Below are positions 10,327 to 18,221 of a stretch of 64,000 nt of DNA, piece after piece. The DNA comes from Pyropia haitanensis (taxonomy: Eukaryota; Rhodophyta; Bangiophyceae; Bangiales; Bangiaceae). Every line of letters starts with the position of its first letter. The first letter of the stretch is position 1. Below the pieces are notes generated by a model that worked only from the letters and a program-made list of their open reading frames with translations, was not told the DNA's origin and ran no database searches. The translations under genes and the position numbers were made by a program. Location: assembly GCA_008729055.1 (NCBI GenBank), contig SDUX01000002.1:5545874-5609873 (forward strand), in the 5' to 3' direction.

Positions 10327-13300
10327 CTCCCACCTTTTCCTTATCCGAGCGCTGCGGTTCCGCCTTCTCCGGCGTCCGGATGATCCACTGCTCCACAGGC
10401 TGCCGGTCCACCGACGTCCGCAAGACGTCGTCAAGACTCATGCAGAAACCCGGCTTCGTCAGCCCGTCCGCAAGGTTGTTCGCCGACTTGACCAGGCCGA
10501 CGTTGGAGATCTCCTTGCGGTTGTAGGCCTCCCGTGCAGCAGCAATGTCGATCATGAGCCGCTTCTCCGTCGTATGTGAAGCACGTGTGATGACGTCAAA
10601 CAACTGCTTGGAGTCCGTTAGCATCGTCAACGGTACCGGTTGCTTGTACAGACGCTCCAGGTCATACTTGATGATGAAGGCTTCGTCGAACGCGTTGGCA
10701 AACGCGTAGACCTCACCCGCCATGATGGAGCGCACGACGCGACGGGACTTCTTGCTTGAGTAGGCTAGCACGTGACAGCGGTCCGCAGCGTCACACAGCA
10801 GGATGACAAAGCCTAGCTGTGAAGAGTTGTCGTCGTTCGACGCAAAGGAAGCGTCGGCGTACACGCGCAGATGCAGGGTGGTTCGGTCCAGCGGCCGGTA
10901 TGACAGCACTAGGTCTGCCGTTGACCTAGCGTACTTGATAGCCTTGTTCAGCTCCTGCACGTGACGTCTGGCAAAGGTCTTAGATGATACTTGAGCCGCA
11001 CGGTTGATGGCAGCGCACAGGTCCGGGCGGCTATGCGCCAGCCATGCAAAGGAAGCTCGGACGGAGACGAACTCGTCATAGGTGATGTCCGTCGGCATGA
11101 TGCGCACCAGCTTGATGTACTCCGGCTGACTCAGCGTGAAGTGCCGCCAGGGCGTAGTGAGTGTGCGCACCTGGACGCCCAGAAACTCCGTGTTGTCCCA
11201 TTCACGCGGCTTGGAGTCAAAGTGGGTCAGCGTCTTCTCGGTCAGCCGCTGGAACTCCTCATTTCCACCAAGCAGCATGTCGTCCACGTACGAGCCAAGA
11301 AGTCCGTCGACATCGTCTTCTCCATCCTTGACGTACAGAGCCGGGTCTCCCGTAAGCGGCGACATGGAGAGGTCGTCCTCGACATGGGAAGTCATTGTCG
11401 CGCTCCAGTAGTCGCCCGCGTCACAGAGACCGTACAAGGGCTTGAGGATGCGCAGCACTTCACCCTCAGCAACGCCCAATATGGCTCGGTCCTCCTCGCG
11501 TGGGGCGAGGTACACCGGTCGACTCAACTTGTCCTTGCTCTGAAGGTACGACTGGTTGACGTCGTGCGAGAAGATCCTGAAGCCGCGAACAGCACTGGTG
11601 GACACGATAATCTTGGTCGAGCGCTGTCGTAGTGTAGACAGGTTGTGCACCACGAACGGCTTGGCCTTGTCCCGGTGTCCCTGCACCACGTAGCGACTCT
11701 TGCCCTTCTCCTTCGATGTGCCGACGTGCTTCAGGGCGTGGACAAAGCGTCCACTCAGGATGTTGGCTTCACGAGGAAGGTCATTGCGCTTGACAGCAAC
11801 CCACACTTTCCGCTTCAGGAGTCCCTCTGCTTCCGCTTGGCGTGCGCCTTGGATGATCTGCGAAGATATACGCACGTCGCCAGGCTTGAGCACTTCCGTC
11901 ACGAAGACTTCTGTTGCCCGCGGAATCGCCCTTGCCGGGTGCTCTGCAGCAGCTTCCGTTGCCGTCGGCGCCACTTGTCCGTCCTCAGCGACTTCAACGA
12001 CGTCGCGAACACGAGGTGGGTCCGGTGTCGGTGTCGTAGCATCTTCCAGTGTGGCAGCCGTCGTGCCAGCCTCTTCCTGCCGGTACTCCTTTACCTTGTC
12101 CACGGAGAAGAGCTTCACGGAGTTGCCGACGTTGAGCCACACCTGCTTACCATCGGTAGACAGGACTTGGTACGGTCCCGTCCACTTGTCGACGGGTTTC
12201 TCGCGGTAGACAAGCACGGACATGCCCGCTCGGATGACAGCATCGGCAGCGCCTGGGACGCGGCTGCGCACGGCGCGCTCCAGACGCGACTTGGCTACGT
12301 GCTTTGCCATCTCTTGGCGGGCGGCGTGCATCGCCATGACGCGGTCTCGTTGAGCAGGAAGGTTGATCGGGGCTACGGGCATCCGAGGAAGAACTCCAAA
12401 CACCAGCAAAGTCGGAACGAGCCCGCTTGGTCCAGCCGTCTGGTTCATCCCCCACACGGAGAGCGCCAAAGCATCCTCTGCAGGCAAGTCAGGGTGAGAA
12501 GCCCGTACGCGCCAGTAGATGCGCCGAAGGAAGGCATGGTAGCGCTCGCCGACACCAAGGGAGTTGTGCGACTCCACGCCTGACTCCAATCGCTTGATGC
12601 CCACTGATTGCTGTAGCGCCTTCCATTCGTCAGACGCCAGCTGTGGCCCTTGGTCGGTGTGCATGAAGTCTGAGTAGCCGATGTACGGGGTCACCCAGCA
12701 ACGTACGTATGCCCGCCAGACGTCCTCCGTAGACTCGCCGCTTGAGAGGAACACGGCTGCACTGAAGAGCGTGTCCTTGTCGACCACATGCAGGAGCGGC
12801 TTCCCATCGAGGTACATGATGTCTAGAAGCACCGTCCGGTTGAAGATAATATCCTCAGGAGGCAGAGCCACTCGGAACCTGCTTGGCTCCTTCGAGAGTC
12901 GCTGACATAAGTCGCACGTGCTGGAAACCTCCTGCAGCTGCTTCAGGGTGCTTGGCTTGGCGTGTTCACCTCCGGCCTTGTTGATGACGGCATACAGGCG
13001 GTCCGGCTGCGGATGGAAGAAGTGTCGGTGCATCTTGCGTAGTTCCGGCATGGTGTACAGCACGTTGTGCTCCCAGACGTAGTAGACATGTCCAAGCTTT
13101 CGCACGAGCGGCATCGTCACTGAGTAAGCTTCGCACACGAGTCGGTTGAGCACGGTGTTGGCGTACATGTGAAACTTGTCGAGGGTGTCAAGCCCGAACA
13201 GAAGCGGCACGTTCACGTCCACAACGTCCACCGTCAGCTCTAAGAAGTAGTCGTCCGCGAGCGGAATGCGTATAGTCAGCGTACCGATGCTTGCATGCCG

Positions 13301-13552
13301 GCTTCCACCAAACCGGTACACCTCCGGCGTCTTGTCTTGCTCCAGTCGGCGCTGTAACCCGGCCCACTTCAGGTACGCATAAGCCTGCTGCTTGCCGATG
13401 ACCGTCCGCTGGGCTCCAGTGTCGACGCACGCACCTTGGAAGTCTTCCACCGCCTGCAACAGCGTCAAGAACCCGGGGTCCTCCTCGACACGCGGGGGTC
13501 GACCCCGTCGTCTGTGTGCGAGGGCAAGTCGACGATTCTTGCCCTCTACACA
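10322..13552 (-). CDS. pol: copia Pol: protease, integrase, reverse transcriptase, RNase H
   Basis: This frame is entered from gag by a -1 shift (codon at 13552) and ends at 10322, about 1076 codons. It has no early ATG. Domains in order: aspartic protease DTGA (nt about 13415-13425); integrase HHCC zinc region (H-x4-H then CDLC, about 12900-13050); integrase core with the HTDQGP Asp and the downstream Glu (about 12550-12850). The reverse transcriptase follows, with catalytic YVDD at 11279-11290, then RNase H starting at YADASF (about 10848-10865). No internal stop is present. Known: Gag-Pol is cleaved by its protease, copies the RNA in virus-like particles and integrates the DNA. No envelope gene is present. 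Confidence 0.93.
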   Translation of the reverse strand, partial: CVEGKNRRLALAHRRRGRPPRVEEDPGFLTLLQAVEDFQGACVDTGAQRTVIGKQQAYAYLKWAGLQRRLEQDKTPEVYRFGGSRHASIGTLTIRIPLADDYFLELTVDVVDVNVPLLFGLDTLDKFHMYANTVLNRLVCEAYSVTMPLVRKLGHVYYVWEHNVLYTMPELRKMHRHFFHPQPDRLYAVINKAGGEHAKPSTLKQLQEVSSTCDLCQRLSKEPSRFRVALPPEDIIFNRTVLLDIMYLDGKPLLHVVDKDTLFSAAVFLSSGESTEDVWRAYVRCWVTPYIGYSDFMHTDQGPQLASDEWKALQQSVGIKRLESGVESHNSLGVGERYHAFLRRIYWRVRASHPDLPAEDALALSVWGMNQTAGPSGLVPTLLVFGVLPRMPVAPINLPAQRDRVMAMHAARQEMAKHVAKSRLERAVRSRVPGAADAVIRAGMSVLVYREKPVDKWTGPYQVLSTDGKQVWLNVGNSVKLFSVDKVKEYRQEEAGTTAATLEDATTPTPDPPRVRDVVEVAEDGQVAPTATEAAAEHPARAIPRATEVFVTEVLKPGDVRISSQIIQGARQAEAEGLLKRKVWVAVKRNDLPREANILSGRFVHALKHVGTSKEKGKSRYVVQGHRDKAKPFVVHNLSTLRQRSTKIIVSTSAVRGFRIFSHDVNQSYLQSKDKLSRPVYLAPREEDRAILGVAEGEVLRILKPLYGLCDAGDYWSATMTSHVEDDLSMSPLTGDPALYVKDGEDDVDGLLGSYVDDMLLGGNEEFQRLTEKTLTHFDSKPREWDNTEFLGVQVRTLTTPWRHFTLSQPEYIKLVRIMPTDITYDEFVSVRASFAWLAHSRPDLCAAINRAAQVSSKTFARRHVQELNKAIKYARSTADLVLSYRPLDRTTLHLRVYADASFASNDDNSSQLGFVILLCDAADRCHVLAYSSKKSRRVVRSIMAGEVYAFANAFDEAFIIKYDLERLYKQPVPLTMLTDSKQLFDVITRASHTTEKRLMIDIAAAREAYNRKEISNVGLVKSANNLADGLTKPGFCMSLDDVLRTSVDRQPVEQWIIRTPEKAEPQRSDKEKVGV
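10327..10342 (-). other. polypurine tract
   Basis: On the element strand a purine run (AAGGAAAAGGTGGGAG) ends exactly at the 3' LTR border. This is the expected position of the plus-strand DNA primer. The tract also encodes the last residues of Pol. Confidence 0.8.
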
Positions 13553-13558
13553 AAATCC
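13520..13558 (-). promoter_or_regulatory. -1 ribosomal frameshift signal between gag and pol
   Basis: On the minus strand the heptamer GGATTTT (13558-13552) is read in gag as G GAT TTT, two codons before the gag TAG. A 5-nt spacer (GTGTA) follows, then a perfect 9-bp stem: GAGGGCAAG (13546-13538) pairs with CTTGCCCTC (13528-13520) around a 9-nt loop. The pol frame is exactly -1 relative to gag. The loop segment GTCGA is complementary to TCGAC about 25 nt downstream, so a pseudoknot is possible. The geometry matches known -1 frameshift sites. Function is inferred. Confidence 0.75.
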
Positions 13559-15078
13559 GGGTCGTCACTCTGCGTCTCTTCGCCATCCTTGTTGGCCTGC
13601 TCCGAATCCTCCACTAAGGCCTCAAAGATGTCGACGTCGTCCTTCGCCCCACCGCATGACTCGTCGCTCTCATCGGCCTTGACATCGTCGCCGCCATCGC
13701 CGGTTACTCCGGCGGCATCGAGCTGCGAGCAAAGCTGGTATAGAATGGCGCTGGCCACAGGTTGCGCCGCACGCTTCTTGGCGTAGTACTCCAACTTGCG
13801 CTTGGCAGCCTTGATAGCATTGACAGGATGAGGGCAGTCGCCAAGGGAGTGCGAGCGATCGTCACAGTTGAAGCACCCCATCAGAGACAACGGGTCAAAC
13901 CGCTGCGCACCACTTCCTCCCTTGGCTGCGTGTCGCTTGCCAATGTCCTTGTTCCGGCGCATATAGCGACCCTGGCCAGCAAAGAGGATGCCTGGTACCT
14001 TGTCGTCGGGAGTTGCAGCTCCGTGTGTGATGTCATCGCGCATGACCGCCAAGCGAGCCTCGTTATGTAGATGAAGTGCAGCCTCCAGCTCGCCGTACAG
14101 CTGTTGGAAAGTCAGACTGTGCGTCGCGATGCGGCTCAGAGGCTCGGTAGCCCACGAGTTGCCGACGACCGCATTCCGCAGGAACTCGACCTTATACGAC
14201 TCGCCGTGATGCGAGCGGGGCACTTGCGGCGCCAGCTTGCTGATAGTCTTGTACGTCTTTTCCAGCGCCGCGGTAGTGTCGGTCCCGTCCTTGACGAAGG
14301 AGCTGAGCCGCAAGCTGCTCAGATAGTTCTTGACTCGGTCTTGACGGACGATGGAGTTGTACTCGGCGCTGACCATGTCCACGGCCTGGGCAAACGTAGC
14401 CGCGGTCCCGTGCACGCGGTCAAGGAAGAAGCGCTTGGCATCACCGCGAAGCAGGTTGTGCAGGTACTGCAGCTTCTGTGTCGCAGTCAGTTCGTAGTCT
14501 CGCGCGACCTGCTGATACTCGGCCACAAACTCACTCCAGCTCTCCCCCAGGTTGCCACTGAACTTTGCCGCTTGGTCTCGAAAGCGCATGGCAACGTTGT
14601 GGGCAGCGCGGTCCACCCCAACGCTTGGTGCCGCAGCGCTGCTACCAGTAGTCAATGCGCTCTGTTGCTGAGGTCCCGGTGCACGAGAGCGACGACCAGC
14701 GGCTTCCACCTCCGAGGCCAGCTCCGTGGCGATAGTCCGCTCCTCGGCTTCCGGGTACAGCGCCGTCGCCAGCGTCATCTTGATGCGGTGGGAGGAGTGC
14801 TGCTCCAGGTTCGCGCCGTGCGCGTTCAGCCAGTTGCGCAGGTCCCGGTGAAGGTACGGCAACGCCACCATGCTCGGACCAAAGAGGACGGCAGGTGGGA
14901 GTAGCTCAGCAACAGCAGCCTTGACCTGCTCTCCTGACATGGGAGTGGTCGCCAGCTCGGCCTCCAGCATGCGGACGGACGCGATTACGCCCTTCTGCTC
15001 CTCGTTCAGCAAGCTGGTGTCCACGGCAGCCAGAAAGGTGGGCAGCGCCGCCTGGGATGTCGTTGAAACGTTCGCCAT
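13546..15078 (-). CDS. gag: copia Gag with CCHC zinc knuckle
   Basis: 510 residues from an ATG at 15078. A helical capsid-like region makes up the centre. A single zinc knuckle CX2CX4HX4C (CFNCDDRSHSLGDC) is encoded at 13834-13875. After it comes an acidic C-terminus (DEGD-rich, about 13570-13690). Known role: capsid and RNA-binding protein of virus-like particles. The stop TAG at 13548-13546 lies just after the slippery site feeding pol. Confidence 0.9.
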   Translation of the reverse strand: MANVSTTSQAALPTFLAAVDTSLLNEEQKGVIASVRMLEAELATTPMSGEQVKAAVAELLPPAVLFGPSMVALPYLHRDLRNWLNAHGANLEQHSSHRIKMTLATALYPEAEERTIATELASEVEAAGRRSRAPGPQQQSALTTGSSAAAPSVGVDRAAHNVAMRFRDQAAKFSGNLGESWSEFVAEYQQVARDYELTATQKLQYLHNLLRGDAKRFFLDRVHGTAATFAQAVDMVSAEYNSIVRQDRVKNYLSSLRLSSFVKDGTDTTAALEKTYKTISKLAPQVPRSHHGESYKVEFLRNAVVGNSWATEPLSRIATHSLTFQQLYGELEAALHLHNEARLAVMRDDITHGAATPDDKVPGILFAGQGRYMRRNKDIGKRHAAKGGSGAQRFDPLSLMGCFNCDDRSHSLGDCPHPVNAIKAAKRKLEYYAKKRAAQPVASAILYQLCSQLDAAGVTGDGGDDVKADESDESCGGAKDDVDIFEALVEDSEQANKDGEETQSDDPDFV

Positions 15079-15602
15079 CGTTGCACGTCAACAAGCACCC
15101 GCAGCACAGAAGGAACGTCAAAGCACGTGGGCAGCAGACACACACGACGTCACAGGCATCCGAGCGTACACGACAACGCAGCACACGAGCAGACACACCC
15201 CGTTCGAGTTGCGGGCGTCCTTCCCCAAGCCTGTCGGCGCACCGGTGTTACCCGGAGGGGGTCGGCCGTAGACCTTGTAGAACGTCAACACGTACGAGCA
15301 CCACGGATCCTAGACAGGCTCCGACCCGAAGGTCGTCGCCCCAGTCACCAGGTGCGCGCACGCTCTGTCCCCTCGTTGGTTCAAGTGCCCTTGCCCTTGT
15401 ACTGCGCCGTGCACACGCGCGGCAAGACTGTGACAGCCGCGCGCCCCTTCCGCACACGTACTCCGCGCGCACACAGCTGCGCCGCGCGCCTTGTCTTGGT
15501 CGTCGCGCGCCGTCAGCGACCAGCACGCGCCTTGCTCACGCGCACCGCCACCTTCCGGAGCGCGTCTTGCTCACGAGCACAGGTATCCTGTTGATTCGCG
15601 AA
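15079..15602 (-). other. copia 5' leader between LTR and gag
   Basis: 524 bp of non-coding leader, expected to hold the primer-binding and packaging signals. No clear tRNA complement could be read at its start. Confidence 0.6.
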
Positions 15603-16175
15603 TGTGGTAGGATCACCAAACTAGTATGTAGAATAACGTAGCGGGGTCAACGGCCTTCGAACCGACCGGGCAATCGAGCAGAGGGTAGCCGTCGTCCGAG
15701 CACACCCAAGCACGAGTCTATGCAATGATCCCACTTCGTCTTGTCTCTCTGCGCTCCCCCCTCGCTACTCGATGCGAGGGAGCGCTTATATAGGCGCGGA
15801 GCAGCTCGCCACAGGCGCGACCAGGCACTCCACACCCCCCAGGGAAAGCAAAGCACACAAGCAAATCAATCAGACAGCGCGGCGCGAGGATTCAGCGGTA
15901 ATCGCCAGCGCGGCCATTGTGTGCCATCGAGGATGACATCAGTTGATGGCATGGTATGGACAGTTCCATCGCGTTTCATCAGCTTACAGCAATGACATGT
16001 CGGCGTCAAATCGATTGCACGACAATCGTGTCAGCAGCACCAGCGACATCCAGATCCGTCTAGAAGTGTCGCGTGGTGACAGGGTACACAGCGGGGATGA
16101 CGCCACCGTGTTAGACAGCGAGGCCGCGCGTGGCCGCACGAAATTGACGACAGCAGCATCAGGAAGGGATTCACA
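15603..16175 (-). repeat. 5' LTR of the copia element
   Basis: This is the same 573-bp sequence as 9754-10326. Its TATA box (about 15786-15793 on -) should drive the element's transcript toward gag. Confidence 0.92.
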
Positions 16176-16180
16176 CTGCA

Positions 16181-16577
16181 GGTCCAGTCAACAATGGATC
16201 GCGGCCGCGACTTCTGATCTTCACTCTTCAAGACGTGCCCAACGCGGCTCGAACGCGAGAAATTTGTCGGCGCCATCGCGTTGGCCCGCGGCCACCTGTT
16301 GACAGCACTCTGCTCTGCAGGTCTGTCTTCGCGCCCGCCCAAAGCGGTTTTCCAGATTCTGGGGGCCCTTGCGCGATAGCCGGCGGTCCTCCATACTCCG
16401 CCACGACGGGTGCTGGCCACACAAGTTGCGGCGTTTACTCTCTCGCGTGCCGCATGCGGTTGGACGCCCCGTTGCCCTTTCTTTCTCTGCCAGATAATTG
16501 TTTCCTCTGCTATAGCCGGCCGCGCAGCCGGGCGTCCTCTCTCTTTACCCGGTCGCGTCCCTTGCGACTCCCCTTCG
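16181..16577. other. short spacer between retrotransposon and second DEP gene
   Basis: About 400 bp upstream of the DEP gene, containing its presumed promoter and 5' UTR. The DEP frame is open here but has no ATG before 16578. The retrotransposon's right LTR ends at 16175, so this copy sits close to the gene's control region. Confidence 0.5.
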
Positions 16578-17204
16578 ATGGACGGCCTGTCGAATGTTCC
16601 GTGGCACGCGTCCTCGCCCGTCTCGTCGGGAACGCCATCCAAGGTGCGGTCCAAGTCGTCGCCGCCGTCAACGTTGACGTCGGCCGCGTCAACCATGTCG
16701 TCCATCACGTCTGCCGTGTCGAGCTCGTCGGCTCGGGGCGTGCCCGACGCGCACGCACCATGCTCCCCTGCCCCCATGTCCGAGGTGTCACAGCAACCGC
16801 ATGTGCCGGGGGTTGCTACGGCCGACGCGGACCCTCCCGGCACTTTGATTCGCCGGGTACGCTCGGTCACCCCCGAGGCGGAGCGCTCGCAGATCTCAGA
16901 GCTCGCGGACCTGGTCAAGGCCTTTCGGGCGAGCGTGACGGTCAAGGACCGCACCTACCGCTTGCGACGGTACAAGGCGTGCTTTACCGGCGTTGACGCG
17001 GTGCGGACGCTCATCACGATAGGGGCGGCGCCGACCATTGAGGGTGCGTTGGCCGTCGGCAACGAGCTGATTGCCCATCAATTGATTGAGCACGTCTACG
17101 GGGAGCATTGCCTCAAGAATGAGAACCTCTTCTACCGCTTTGTGGAGCCTGACCAGGCGCCGATGCAGCGGACGCTCTCCCGCCCGCGCGCCGTACAATA
17201 CTGA
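16578..17204 (+). CDS. DEP-domain protein, paralogue of the DEP-oxidoreductase N-terminus
   Basis: The ATG at 16578 gives 208 residues. A Ser/Pro-rich N-terminus of about 100 residues is followed by a DEP domain (about residues 109-192, nt 16902-17155). Side by side with the DEP domain at 5992-6250 they share long blocks such as VKDRTY, YKACFTG, DAVR, AVGN/TVGN and LFYRF. A shared origin is therefore clear. The frame stops soon after the domain, with no oxidoreductase part. It could be a truncated duplicate, an independent DEP adaptor, or a gene whose 3' exons lie in 17205-17761 in another frame. Confidence 0.7.
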   Translation: MDGLSNVPWHASSPVSSGTPSKVRSKSSPPSTLTSAASTMSSITSAVSSSSARGVPDAHAPCSPAPMSEVSQQPHVPGVATADADPPGTLIRRVRSVTPEAERSQISELADLVKAFRASVTVKDRTYRLRRYKACFTGVDAVRTLITIGAAPTIEGALAVGNELIAHQLIEHVYGEHCLKNENLFYRFVEPDQAPMQRTLSRPRAVQY

Positions 17205-18221
17205 GCTGCTGCGGCAGTTCGGGGCGCGACGCGCCGCACCAGCCATCGCGGCCGCGGCATTGGCTGGTGCGGCGCTGGCACCGGACGGCTCGGGACGTGA
17301 CCGACCTACCCGCCGGTGCCCGTGGGCATCGTAACATTGCCCGTTTTAGTTTTTTGTCCCTGTCGTCGCTGCTGCTGTCGTCCGCGTCTCGGCCGCGACG
17401 TCGGCCGCCTCGACCGCCGCCTCTGCCGCCGCCACCTCTGCCGCCGCCACCTCGGCTGCCGCCCCCGTCTCTGCCACCGCTCCAGCTGGCGTTGCTGCCG
17501 TCGCTGTTGCCACACCGTCGCGGGTGTGGCGCCAGTTTTGCCGGGTGTGGGATGTGCACCACCGCGGCGGTGAGTGGCGGCCAGTGGCTGACACGGCGGG
17601 CACCCGTAGGCCGCCGGCTGGCCAGCACCGTTGTGCGCGTTGGTGGGGCGCCGCTCTCGGCGGGTGTCACGCTGGCCGCGCAGACGCTCTGGTGCGGGCG
17701 GGATGCCATGGGCTGGGTCGCGTACCGCACGGCCTCGCTGTTCCGTGCAGGAGAGTTGTAGGGGACGATGATTCAGGCGACCTGCACCAGTGTGATGTTC
17801 GGTTGCTGGGCTACGTGGTCGCTGGGCTGCATGGTCGCTTTGCTGCGTGGCCACTGGGCTGCATGACCGTTGGGCTAGTTGGCTGCTGGGTGTCCTGGTT
17901 GCTGGGCTCTGACCTCTGGGCTTACGAGTCACTGGGCTGTGTGCCGCTGCGCTGCGCGGCCAATGGACTTCCATGTCGTAATTGGGCGGGGTACATACAC
18001 ACTCTGTGGCGCGGCTGCTCTACCAAGCAGGGATGGTTTTGCCGCAGGGTATGACCACGCACGGACATGCACGCACATGCAATAGAAAGAGATTTGCAAC
18101 CTGTTCCAGTCACTGGAATGGGCCCTCCCGTGCAGTGCACACGACTGCACAGCAAGCCCGCCTAGCGTCGACGCACCCACCCTCCGCCCCCATATGTCCC
18201 CTTCCGGGTGCTGGACTCACC
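17205..18221. other. region with ambiguous ORFs, possibly 3' exons of the DEP gene
   Basis: A plus-strand frame open at 17267-17761 lacks an ATG but ends with protein-like sequence (about 17590-17760, including VRVGGAPLSAGVTLAAQTLW). An Ala-rich reading in another frame lies at 17345-17530. A GTGAGT donor-like site occurs at 17570. These may be exons, but no consistent splice model was found. From 17790 to 17945 there are imperfect repeats of CTGGGCTGCATG-like blocks. No function is assigned. Confidence 0.3.

Larger units (their letters stand above)
9754..16175 (-). mobile_element. Ty1/copia LTR retrotransposon, complete
   Basis: The element is 6422 bp, transcribed on the minus strand. Structure: 5' LTR 15603-16175, untranslated leader 15079-15602, gag 15078-13546, pol in the -1 frame to 10322, polypurine tract 10327-10342, 3' LTR 9754-10326. 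The order protease-integrase-reverse transcriptase-RNase H identifies Ty1/copia. The LTRs appear identical on reading and keep a constant offset of 5849 bp. Both ORFs are intact and a target duplication is present, so the insertion is recent and the element may be active. No standard tRNA 3'-end complement was recognised just after the 5' LTR (leader begins TTCGCGAATC), so the primer is uncertain. Confidence 0.95.
9749..16180. repeat. 5-bp target-site duplication CTGCA flanking the retrotransposon
   Basis: CTGCA at 9749-9753 directly precedes the left LTR and is repeated at 16176-16180 directly after the right LTR. A 5-bp duplication is typical of Ty1/copia integration. It proves that the two LTRs belong to one insertion. 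Confidence 0.9.
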
